Shown here piece by piece: positions 1 to 5,236 of a DNA stretch of 8,930 nt. The translations under genes were made by a program, and so were the position numbers. Origin of the DNA: Geosporobacter sp040797825 (GTDB lineage: Bacteria; Bacillota; Clostridia; Peptostreptococcales; Thermotaleaceae); NCBI GenBank assembly GCA_040797825.1, contig JBFNEZ010000157.1, forward strand, positions 1-8,930. The letters are read 5' to 3'. The stretch's first letter is position 1; each line of letters starts with the position of its first letter. A model generated the notes under the pieces. That model saw nothing but the letters and a program-made list of their open reading frames with translations. It was not told the origin of the DNA and did no database searches.

Positions 1-321
1 ACCCATTGTCATAATTTGTGCATTGTTGCTTTTACGAGAGCGCTCTGCAGAGTACACATCATGACATACTGCTGCCCTGACCCCGGGGACTTTATTGGCT
101 GTAATAGCCATCCCAATTCCCGTTCCGCAGAGAATAATGGCTCTTTGATAGTGCCCCTTAGAAACCTCTACTGCAATTTGATGGGCAATATTCGGATATA
201 ATACCTGCTCCCCTGCATGACTGCCAAAATCGTCATATTCAATACTCAATTCCTCCAAATCCTTCCTAATCACCAGCTTTAAATCATAAGCATTTTGATC
301 ACATCCAATGGCAATCTTCAT
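1..321 (-). CDS. rpiB: RpiB/LacA/LacB-family sugar-phosphate isomerase (3' end cut by window edge)
   Basis: The first 107 residues are visible; the rest lies beyond base 1. The family interconverts aldose and ketose phosphates in the cytoplasm (ribose-5-P, galactose-6-P, allose-6-P or tetrulose phosphates). The sequence opens MKIAIGCDQNAYDLK, and the family's catalytic-cysteine loop CGTGIGMAI lies at residues 65-73, followed by ANKVPGVRAAVCHD. Compared with E. coli RpiB as I remember it, the conserved histidine of GCDH is Gln9, and the ring-opening histidine of RQHND is Ser98 (RKSNN), so this is unlikely to be an ordinary ribose-5-phosphate isomerase. The ATG overlaps the stop of the upstream dhaM remnant (ATGA), and an AAGGAG ribosome-binding site sits 11 bases upstream inside that gene. 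Neighbourhood with DhaM suggests a role with a DHA/tetrulose kinase, possibly erythrulose-phosphate isomerisation; this is inference. Family assignment is secure, substrate is not. Confidence 0.85.
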   Translation of the reverse strand, partial: MKIAIGCDQNAYDLKLVIRKDLEELSIEYDDFGSHAGEQVLYPNIAHQIAVEVSKGHYQRAIILCGTGIGMAITANKVPGVRAAVCHDVYSAERSRKSNNAQIMTMG

Positions 322-512
322 ATCTCAATAAACTCCTTGATATATGCTTCTTCAATGGCATCTTTTATTCTTAAAGAATTTGTTCCAATTCTATCTCCAT
401 CCACACCTCCTTCAGCCATGATTTTTACTTTTCCATCATTCATTTGTTCTGCAATATCCTTTATGCCCTCCGCAACTTTTTGACTGTGAGAAATAACAAC
501 AATGCCCAGCAT
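318..512 (-). CDS. dhaM: Truncated DhaM-like PTS phosphotransferase domain (N-terminal half only)
   Basis: DhaM passes phosphate from HPr to DhaL-ADP in PTS-dependent dihydroxyacetone kinases; its N-terminal EIIA-mannose-like domain is normally about 120-130 residues. This reading frame encodes only 64. It begins MLGIVVISHSQKVAEG, with the phospho-acceptor histidine at position 9, and keeps the EGGVDGDRIGT segment (residues 34-44) and the helix ending AIEEAY. It then stops after YIKEFIEI, just where DhaM normally continues into the GVLVLFDLGSA strand. Those last codons contain the AAGGAG ribosome-binding site of the next gene, so the C-terminal half looks deleted, with the leader of rpiB joined on. 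A strong GGAAGGAGG site precedes the ATG. It is probably a decaying gene or one kept only for translational coupling, though a functional short protein cannot be excluded. No dhaK or dhaL is visible here; they might lie beyond the left edge. Confidence 0.75.
   Translation of the reverse strand: MLGIVVISHSQKVAEGIKDIAEQMNDGKVKIMAEGGVDGDRIGTNSLRIKDAIEEAYIKEFIEI
333..338 (-). promoter_or_regulatory. Ribosome-binding site of the rpiB-like gene, inside the dhaM remnant
   Basis: AAGGAG on the minus strand lies 11 bases before the ATG at 321 and is read as Lys-Glu of the final dhaM codons. It indicates that the isomerase has its own initiation site and that the end of the dhaM frame is formed from former leader sequence. 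Confidence 0.6.
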
Positions 513-614
513 ATTCTAGCTGCCTCCTTCCTAGTCTTTTTTAGATTTTTCTATGTTATTCTTTTTAAAGTAAGCTTTTGATTATCTATCTTATTTCCTC
601 CAATAAAATCAAAT

Positions 615-636
615 AGTTTCTTTAACCTAAGAAACT
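615..636. promoter_or_regulatory. Stem-loop in the dhaM leader / sspH upstream region
   Basis: AGTTTCTT and AAGAAACT form a perfect 8-bp inverted repeat around a 6-base loop. It lies in the 259-base divergent gap between dhaM (starts 512) and sspH (starts 772). No T-run follows on either strand, so it does not look like a terminator; an operator or leader hairpin is possible. The rest of this gap is A+T-rich. I could not assign a convincing sigma-A or forespore-type promoter in it. Confidence 0.3.
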
Positions 637-756
637 TCTACTCGATGTCCTATTCTTATTTTTATTCTATGCTTATTGCAAGGAAGAAAAGAATTGAAAT
701 GAATACATTTTTAATTTTTAGGAAAGCTATTTCTTAAATAGATTTTTACAAATCCC

Positions 757-766
757 AAAGGAGATG
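757..766 (+). promoter_or_regulatory. Ribosome-binding site of sspH
   Basis: AAAGGAGATG is almost fully complementary to the 3' end of 16S rRNA and has its GGAG eight bases before the ATG at 772. It supports translation of this short plus-strand gene, which is only 57 codons long. Confidence 0.7.
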
Positions 767-771
767 ATGTC

Positions 772-945
772 ATGCAATTTGTACGAGCACAACAAATACT
801 TAGCTCCGAAAATACTATTTCTGTCCACTATCAAGGAAGCCCTATTTGGATAGAAAAACTTGATGAGCATAATCAAACTGCTTTAATAACTGCAGAAAAT
901 CGTCAAATGACGGTTCCAATTAAAGAGCTGCAAGAAATCCATTAA
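772..945 (+). CDS. sspH: H-type small acid-soluble spore protein (SspH family)
   Basis: This encodes a 57-residue protein starting MQFVRAQQILSSENTISVHY. It matches the SspH family layout: an N-terminal RAQQIL helix, then a strand pair with the G-x-P-(I/V)-W-I-E-K-L motif (residues 22-30), then a terminal segment of the VPIKEL type. Members are minor spore proteins made in the forespore; their exact function is not established. It is preceded by a near-perfect ribosome-binding site and followed directly by a strong terminator shared with larB. It is the only plus-strand gene in the window and is presumably an independent unit under a forespore sigma factor, although I could not recognise a clear promoter. 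Its presence is the best evidence that the host forms endospores. Confidence 0.88.
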   Translation: MQFVRAQQILSSENTISVHYQGSPIWIEKLDEHNQTALITAENRQMTVPIKELQEIH

Positions 946-947
946 AA

Positions 948-994
948 AATACATAAAAAAACACTGAATTGATATCAGTGTTTTTTTATGTATT
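948..994. terminator. Bidirectional rho-independent terminator (sspH / larB)
   Basis: Bases 948-967 and 975-994 are perfect reverse complements (20 bp) around a 7-base loop. The core CACTGA/TCAGTG is flanked by an A-run on one side and a T-run on the other, so a U-tract follows the hairpin on both strands. It begins three bases after the sspH stop and overlaps the larB stop codon, so it can end both convergent transcripts. Confidence 0.9.
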
Positions 995-1733
995 ACAGTT
1001 TGTTGATCATGCTAGCCATATAACCTGCTCCAAATCCATTGTCGATATTCATTACAGCTACACCACTGGCACAGCTGTTAAGCATGCACAACAAAGCAGA
1101 CAGTCCATGGAAATTGGCACCATAGCCAACACTGGTAGGCACTGCTAAAACGGGTTTGTCCACCAGACCACCAATTACACTGGCTAAGGCTCCTTCCATC
1201 CCAGCTACAGCGATAATTGTTCTGGCTTCTCTAACCCTTTCCAAGTTTCCAAACAATCTATGAATCCCTGCTACCCCTACATCATAGATTCTCTCCACTC
1301 GATTTCCCAGAAATTCTGCTGTAACTGCCGCTTCCTCGGCTACGGGAATATCAGAGGTCCCTCCTGTCACTACGGCAATATAGGTATCGGAAACTTCAAC
1401 CTTTTTTCTTTCTATGGTAATAATTCTAGCTAAATCATGATATATGGCGGCGTCACAGACTTCCTTTACCCCTTGATATACTTCTTTGCTGGCTCTTGTG
1501 GCTAATATATTGCTATCCTTTTTCAGCATCTCCACAACAATATGTTGGATATGTTCCAGCTTTTTGCCTTCACAATAGATGACCTCAGGATATCCGTTAC
1601 GTAGTTCTCTATGGTGATCTACCGTTGCTATTCCAATATCTTTGTAAGGAAGCTCCTTCAATATGTCCATGGCCCCATCAACAGTAATTTTTCCTTCTTT
1701 AACATCATCTAAAAGCTTTTTTAATTCCATCAT
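993..1733 (-). CDS. larB: LarB, nickel-pincer cofactor biosynthesis carboxylase/hydrolase
   Basis: LarB carries out the first step of nickel-pincer nucleotide (NPN) synthesis. It carboxylates the pyridinium ring of nicotinic acid adenine dinucleotide and hydrolyses it to pyridinium-3,5-biscarboxylic acid mononucleotide. The cofactor serves LarA-type lactate racemase and related racemases/epimerases. The 246-residue length is normal for the family. The C-terminal PurE (AIR carboxylase)-like domain is clear: VTGGTSDIPVAEEA (residues 122-135), YDVGVAGIHRL (150-160), VAGMEGALASVIGGL (176-190), and LNSCASGVAVMNIDNGFGA (218-236). Cys221 is the catalytic cysteine position of the family as I recall it. 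The first ATG is chosen because a GGGGAAG site lies about 10 bases upstream; the adjacent second ATG is possible. It lies 53 bases after the cupin gene and is probably co-transcribed. LarC, LarE and LarA are not in the window. Confidence 0.93.
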   Translation of the reverse strand: MMELKKLLDDVKEGKITVDGAMDILKELPYKDIGIATVDHHRELRNGYPEVIYCEGKKLEHIQHIVVEMLKKDSNILATRASKEVYQGVKEVCDAAIYHDLARIITIERKKVEVSDTYIAVVTGGTSDIPVAEEAAVTAEFLGNRVERIYDVGVAGIHRLFGNLERVREARTIIAVAGMEGALASVIGGLVDKPVLAVPTSVGYGANFHGLSALLCMLNSCASGVAVMNIDNGFGAGYMASMINKL

Positions 1734-1786
1734 TAAAAATAGCTTCCCCTTTCAATATCTTCTATATTATAACTGTCCTATCTATT

Positions 1787-2107
1787 CTATTTAAAATCTT
1801 CTCTTTGAGGTGTAAAACCATCTACTACTATGGAATCCTCAAGAGCCTTCACACAATGGGGTATATTGCTGGGAATATATACGCTGTCTCCTGCCTTTAC
1901 CACCTTTGTTTCATCTCCAATGGTAAATTCAAAGCTTCCTTTTACGATATAGGAAACTTGTTCATGAACATGGGCATGGGCTGGCATAGATTTATCCTTT
2001 TCAAAGGTCACCTCTGTGAGCATAAGGCTGCCCCCGGAAGCTAAAACTTTCAGCGTTACTCCTTCACCGGGTTGTTTCACTCTAGCTTCTTCACTCTTAA
2101 AAAACAT
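1787..2107 (-). CDS. Small single-domain cupin, KdgF-like
   Basis: This is a 106-residue single cupin barrel. Motif 1 reads PAHAHVHEQVSYIVKG (residues 42-57), giving likely metal ligands His44, His46 and Gln50 (or Glu49). Motif 2 reads AGDSVYIPSNIPHCV (72-86), with His84 as the fourth ligand. This pattern and length resemble KdgF, a cupin that helps linearise unsaturated uronates from pectin or alginate to keto forms feeding the KDG pathway. The nearby kdgK, eda and kduD make a KdgF-type role attractive, but small cupins are versatile, so the specific function is inference. The ATG at 2107 is preferred over a GTG at 2140 because a GGAGG site lies 8 bases upstream of it and the GTG would place that site inside the coding region. 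It follows the terminator of the kdg operon and precedes larB by 53 bases. Confidence 0.82.
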   Translation of the reverse strand: MFFKSEEARVKQPGEGVTLKVLASGGSLMLTEVTFEKDKSMPAHAHVHEQVSYIVKGSFEFTIGDETKVVKAGDSVYIPSNIPHCVKALEDSIVVDGFTPQREDFK

Positions 2108-2163
2108 ATTATTTCCTCCTTTTCTTGAATGCAAAATCACTATAGGCTAAATATATCAAATCT

Positions 2164-2181
2164 TATAGGTTTTGTATAGGT
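2164..2181. repeat. Tandem TATAGGT direct repeat upstream of the cupin gene
   Basis: TATAGGT occurs at 2164-2170 and again at 2175-2181, start-to-start spacing 11 bases, about one helical turn. It lies between the kdg-operon terminator and the cupin ribosome-binding site, where a promoter for cupin-larB would be expected. It may be a same-face binding site for a regulator. A+T-rich chance repetition is also possible. Confidence 0.3.
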
Positions 2182-2186
2182 GTGTA

Positions 2187-2218
2187 TAAAAATCCCCTCC
2201 ATCTATTGGAGGGGATTT
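2187..2218 (-). terminator. Rho-independent terminator of the sugar-acid operon
   Basis: AAATCCCCTCCA (2190-2201) pairs perfectly over 12 bp with TGGAGGGGATTT (2207-2218) around a 5-base loop. On the minus strand the hairpin is followed by TTTTTATA, a proper U-tract. It lies 41 bases beyond the stop of the VOC gene and separates the kdg operon from the cupin-larB unit. Confidence 0.88.
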
Positions 2219-2259
2219 AATGGGAGGAGTCTAGGAAGAAGTAGGCTCCTTTCTAGCTA

Positions 2260-2643
2260 TTAAAACAGGGGAGTTGGTCGTTGAATAAAATGCAGAATAT
2301 TCCCTTCAATATCTCTAAAAAATACGGTTTTTACACCCTTAGGATTCGCCTTTAAATCTTCAATAATTTCCACCTGATGCTTCTTCAAATTTTCATATTC
2401 TGCCTCTATATTGTCCGTTCCAAATGCCAAATGTCTGATTCCCTGATCTTTATTTATTCCAACAGCAGTGTCCTTTTCCGCTGGGTAAATTTCTATCATA
2501 CTTTCATCTTCCATCAAAAGAAAATAAGTAGGCATTTCTTTTTGATTGTCATAGACAATCTTAAAATCAAAAACCTTTACATACCAGTCCTTGAGGGTAA
2601 TGGTATCCTTTGCGCAAATTCCAACATGCTCTAAGCTTAACAT
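2260..2643 (-). CDS. VOC-superfamily (glyoxalase/dioxygenase-fold) protein
   Basis: This is a 127-residue protein with two beta-alpha-beta-beta-beta modules of the vicinal oxygen chelate fold. Likely metal ligands are His6 (LSLEHVGI), Glu51 (MIEIYP) and His71 (GIRHLAFGTDNIE). In the last module, DIEGNILHFIQR (111-122), the fourth position is His118 where glyoxalase I-type members usually carry Glu. Members act as glyoxalases, epimerases, dioxygenases or fosfomycin-type transferases; I cannot name the substrate here. The ATG at 2643 is chosen because AAAGGA lies 8 bases upstream; a TTG at 2661 would bury this site. It starts 26 bases after the kdgK stop and is the last gene before the operon terminator, so it is co-transcribed with eda and kdgK. 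An isomerase or epimerase acting on a sugar acid or dicarbonyl by-product is a reasonable guess. Confidence 0.85.
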   Translation of the reverse strand: MLSLEHVGICAKDTITLKDWYVKVFDFKIVYDNQKEMPTYFLLMEDESMIEIYPAEKDTAVGINKDQGIRHLAFGTDNIEAEYENLKKHQVEIIEDLKANPKGVKTVFFRDIEGNILHFIQRPTPLF

Positions 2644-2669
2644 GATCTCATTCCTTTGCAATTAGATTC

Positions 2670-3692
2670 TTAACGTTGTACCCTTCCGGAAGCATCGCCC
2701 TTCATCAGCGTCTCTACTTCTTCTACAGATAGATGATTGAAGTCTCCCTCGATAGTATGCTTTAAGCAAGAAGCTGCTACAGCAAACTCTAAGGCATCTT
2801 GATTGCTCAAGCCAGAGGATAATCCGTAGATAAGTCCGCCACCGAAGGAATCTCCTCCACCTACACGATCTACAATACGGATATCATATCGTTTAGACTT
2901 GTAGAACTCTTTTCCATCATAAAGCATAGCTGACCAACCATTATCAGAAGCAGAGAAGCTTTCACGAAGGGTGATGGCCACATGTTTTAAATCAAAACGA
3001 TCTACTAGCTCTTGGGCAACTTTCTTGTAGCCTTCGTCACTTAAATGTCCACTTGTAATATCTGTTTCTGCTGCCTTGATGCCAAAAACCTTTTCTGCAT
3101 CCTCTTCATTGGCAATAACTACATCGCAATATTTCACGATTTCTGCCATTACCTTTCCTGCTTTTTCTGTGGTCCATAGTTTTTTTCTATAATTCAAGTC
3201 CACACTTACAGTTACGCCAGCTTCTTTAGCTGCCTTTACTGCATCTAAGGTGATTTCTGCGCAATTATCGGACAAAGCAGGTGTGATCCCTGTAAAGTGG
3301 AACCATTCAGCACCTTCAAAAATCTTTTTCCAATCAAAATCTTCTTTTTTTGCTTCTGCAATAGATGAATGTGCTCTATCATAAATTACTTTTGATGGTC
3401 TTTGAGAGGCACCTTTTTCACAGAAGTAGATACCTACACGGTCTCCACCTCTTGTTATATAATCAGTATGAACGCCAAACTTTCTTACTTCATTCACAGC
3501 TGCCTGACCAATTTCATGCTTTGGAAGCTTGGTTACAAAGTAAGTTTCTTTGCCATAGTTTGCTAAAGAAACAGCTACGTTTGCTTCCCCACCACCATAT
3601 ACTACTCCAAAATCTTTCGTTTGTACAAATCTTTCATATCCTTGTGGTGCCAATCTTAGCATGATTTCTCCGAATGTAACAAATTTACCCAT
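2670..3692 (-). CDS. kdgK: 2-dehydro-3-deoxygluconokinase (KDG kinase, PfkB family)
   Basis: KDG kinase phosphorylates 2-keto-3-deoxygluconate at the expense of ATP to give KDPG, in the cytoplasm. The 340-residue protein shows the ribokinase/PfkB layout: an N-terminal GEIMLRLAPQG, the PfkB signature GGGEANVAVSLA (33-44), the substrate-contact segment VSVDLNYRKKLW (162-173), and the ATP-site signature DRVGGGDSFGGGL (275-287) with catalytic base Asp281. The C-terminal KGDASGRVQR is typical of the KDG-kinase branch rather than fructokinases. A GGAGG site lies 8 bases before the ATG. It starts 17 bases after the KDPG aldolase gene, an almost fixed partner, so the two enzymes form the lower Entner-Doudoroff module. 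Confidence 0.95.
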   Translation of the reverse strand: MGKFVTFGEIMLRLAPQGYERFVQTKDFGVVYGGGEANVAVSLANYGKETYFVTKLPKHEIGQAAVNEVRKFGVHTDYITRGGDRVGIYFCEKGASQRPSKVIYDRAHSSIAEAKKEDFDWKKIFEGAEWFHFTGITPALSDNCAEITLDAVKAAKEAGVTVSVDLNYRKKLWTTEKAGKVMAEIVKYCDVVIANEEDAEKVFGIKAAETDITSGHLSDEGYKKVAQELVDRFDLKHVAITLRESFSASDNGWSAMLYDGKEFYKSKRYDIRIVDRVGGGDSFGGGLIYGLSSGLSNQDALEFAVAASCLKHTIEGDFNHLSVEEVETLMKGDASGRVQR

Positions 3693-3709
3693 TTCTATTC
3701 CTCCTTCAC

Positions 3710-4351
3710 TTATCCTCTTGCTTTTTTTACTTCTTCCACAAACTTCGCTGCTGTCTCAGTTACCAATTCATAATTTCCTGTTTTTGCACCCTTAGTCAAA
3801 TCTCCACCAGTACCTACAGCCACAGCTCCTGCTTTGATCCAGTCCTTAACATTATCAAGATTCACACCGCCTGTTGGCATAAAGTTGCCTTGAGGAAGGG
3901 GTCCTTTGAAAGCACTAATGATAGAAGGTCCAAAGGCACTTCCTGGGAATACCTTTAGGATCTCTGCCCCTAGCTCTAATCCTTCAATAGCTTCTTTCAC
4001 TGTCATAATACCAGGCATCACAGGTACTCTATAGCGATTGCAAAGCTTGATAGTCTCTGGGTTCAAACTTGGACTTACGATATATTTTGCACCAGCTAGA
4101 ATGCAAGCCCTAGCAGTTTCTGGATCCAGTACAGTTCCAGCACCGATGATTACATCTTCATCTTTATAAGCTTGGGTAAGCTCTTTGATAATATCCACAG
4201 CACCAGGTACTGTCATGGTGATTTCCAAGGCTTTAATACCACCCTTTTTTACTGCTTCAACAATCTTCATGCCTTCTTCTTTTGATTCCGCACGGATTAC
4301 AGCTACAACGCCAGAATCTACAATTTGTTTTATGGTTTCCATTCTTTTCAT
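3710..4351 (-). CDS. eda: Bifunctional KDPG / 4-hydroxy-2-oxoglutarate aldolase
   Basis: This class I aldolase cleaves KDPG to pyruvate and glyceraldehyde-3-phosphate, the last step of the pathway here. The 213-residue length is normal. Visible motifs are GVVAVIRAES (14-23), the catalytic Glu43 in ALEITMTVPGA, GAGTVLDPE (70-78), the Schiff-base lysine Lys133 in EILKVFPGSAFGP, and the phosphate-binding PTGGVNLDN (159-167). The arginine near the catalytic Glu in E. coli Eda (LEVTLRT) is Thr47 here, as in several Gram-positive homologues. The first ATG is supported by a GGAGG site 8 bases upstream. The gene directly follows an internal promoter and palindromic element in the 98-base gap after kduD, so eda-kdgK-VOC can be expressed both from that promoter and by readthrough. 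Confidence 0.95.
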   Translation of the reverse strand: MKRMETIKQIVDSGVVAVIRAESKEEGMKIVEAVKKGGIKALEITMTVPGAVDIIKELTQAYKDEDVIIGAGTVLDPETARACILAGAKYIVSPSLNPETIKLCNRYRVPVMPGIMTVKEAIEGLELGAEILKVFPGSAFGPSIISAFKGPLPQGNFMPTGGVNLDNVKDWIKAGAVAVGTGGDLTKGAKTGNYELVTETAAKFVEEVKKARG

Positions 4352-4371
4352 AAATCATACCTCCGTTCTTA

Positions 4372-4391
4372 GTTGTATGTCGTCGGACAAC
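4372..4391. promoter_or_regulatory. Palindromic candidate operator upstream of eda
   Basis: The 20-base element begins GTTGT and ends ACAAC, which are perfect 5-base reverse complements. Nested inside are TGTC and GACA arms around a 4-base centre. It starts about 4 bases downstream of the expected transcription start of the eda promoter, a position suited to repression. The TTGTC...GACA pattern resembles GntR/FadR-type operators of sugar-acid genes, but no regulator gene is in the window to confirm this. Confidence 0.5.
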
Positions 4392-4401
4392 CTATATTTT
4401 T

Positions 4402-4431
4402 ATTATATACGCAATCTTATATCAAAATCAA
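4402..4431 (-). promoter_or_regulatory. Sigma-A-type promoter for eda-kdgK-VOC
   Basis: On the minus strand TTGATT (4426-4431) and a consensus TATAAT (4402-4407) are separated by 18 bases. The expected start is about 7 bases further on, leaving a leader of roughly 45 bases with the GGAGG site before the eda ATG. It lies in the 98-base gap between kduD and eda, making an internal promoter of the cluster. Confidence 0.65.
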
Positions 4432-4449
4432 TACTTTAATAAAAAAACG

Positions 4450-5205
4450 TTATCTTGCTAACCACCCACCGTCTACTGCCAAAACATATCCATTTACATA
4501 ATCCGCTGCTTCCGATGCTAAAAATACTACTGCACCGCCTAAATCCTCTGGAGTTCCCCATCTTCCTGCGGGAATTCTCCCAAGAATTTCTTGTTCTCTT
4601 TGGGCATCGGCTCTCAGTTGTGCCGTATTATCTGTAGCCATATATCCTGGAGCAATGGCATTGATGTTAATATGGTGTTTTGCCCATTCATTGGCCAATA
4701 GTTTTGTAATTCCTGCAACCCCACTCTTACTAGCCGTATAGGATGGAACACGAATTCCCCCTTGGAAAGAAAGCATAGAAGCAATATTAACAATCTTCCC
4801 ACCGGTTCCCTGCTTGATAAATTGTCTTCCTACAGCCTGACTGAAAAAGAATACAGTCTTTAGATTGATATTCATTACATCATCCCAGTCTTGTTCTGTA
4901 AAATCGATGGAATCTTCTCTACGGATAATACCTGCATTATTCACTAGGATATCTACCTTGCCAAATTCCTTTAAGGTTGCTTCCATGATAGCTTCAACCG
5001 GCTCGATGGACATCAAATCTGCTTGAATCCCTAAAAATTTCCTTCCCAATGCCTCTATTTTTTCTTTCGTTTCTGTTGCCCCAGAGCGATCTGCTCCAAC
5101 AATATCTGCTCCAGCTTCTGCCAATGCCAGAGCCAAGCCTTGTCCTAAGCCTCTGCCCGCCCCAGTTACGATAGCAACCTTTCCTTTTAAGCTAAACTTA
5201 TCCAT
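4450..5205 (-). CDS. kduD: KduD-type short-chain dehydrogenase (2-deoxy-D-gluconate 3-dehydrogenase / DKII reductase-like)
   Basis: KduD is an NAD(P)-dependent cytoplasmic oxidoreductase interconverting 2,5-diketo-3-deoxygluconate and KDG; close relatives reduce 5-ketogluconate. The 251-residue protein has the full classical SDR set: the TGAGRGLG cofactor loop (14-21), NNAGI (89-93), catalytic Ser143 in NIASMLSFQGG, Tyr156 and Lys160 in PSYTASK, and the C-terminal YVNGYVLAVDGGW (236-248). The segments FSLKGK, INAIAPGYM, RIPAGRWG and VDGGWLAR agree closely with B. subtilis KduD as I remember it. The ATG at 5205 fits family length; AGGAAAGGGA lies 16 bases upstream, so the GTG two codons earlier (5211) is also possible. 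The gene starts 31 bases after the dehydratase stop. Without kduI here, a gluconate 5-dehydrogenase role is a real alternative. Confidence 0.88.
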   Translation of the reverse strand: MDKFSLKGKVAIVTGAGRGLGQGLALALAEAGADIVGADRSGATETKEKIEALGRKFLGIQADLMSIEPVEAIMEATLKEFGKVDILVNNAGIIRREDSIDFTEQDWDDVMNINLKTVFFFSQAVGRQFIKQGTGGKIVNIASMLSFQGGIRVPSYTASKSGVAGITKLLANEWAKHHININAIAPGYMATDNTAQLRADAQREQEILGRIPAGRWGTPEDLGGAVVFLASEAADYVNGYVLAVDGGWLAR

Positions 5206-5236
5206 TATCACGGAAATCACATCCCTTTCCTTAACG

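Noticed and set aside
16..483. Plus-strand open frames of about 60 residues at the left edge
   Set aside because: They are antisense to the RpiB-like and DhaM-like genes, which match known families.
2659..2661. TTG as the start of the VOC gene
   Set aside because: The ribosome-binding site AAAGGA would fall inside the coding region; the ATG at 2643 has correct spacing and fits the VOC N-terminus.
3365..3664. 99-residue plus-strand open frame
   Set aside because: It is antisense to kdgK, whose full-length protein with intact motifs explains this stretch; the composition (His/Leu-rich) is typical of a shadow frame.
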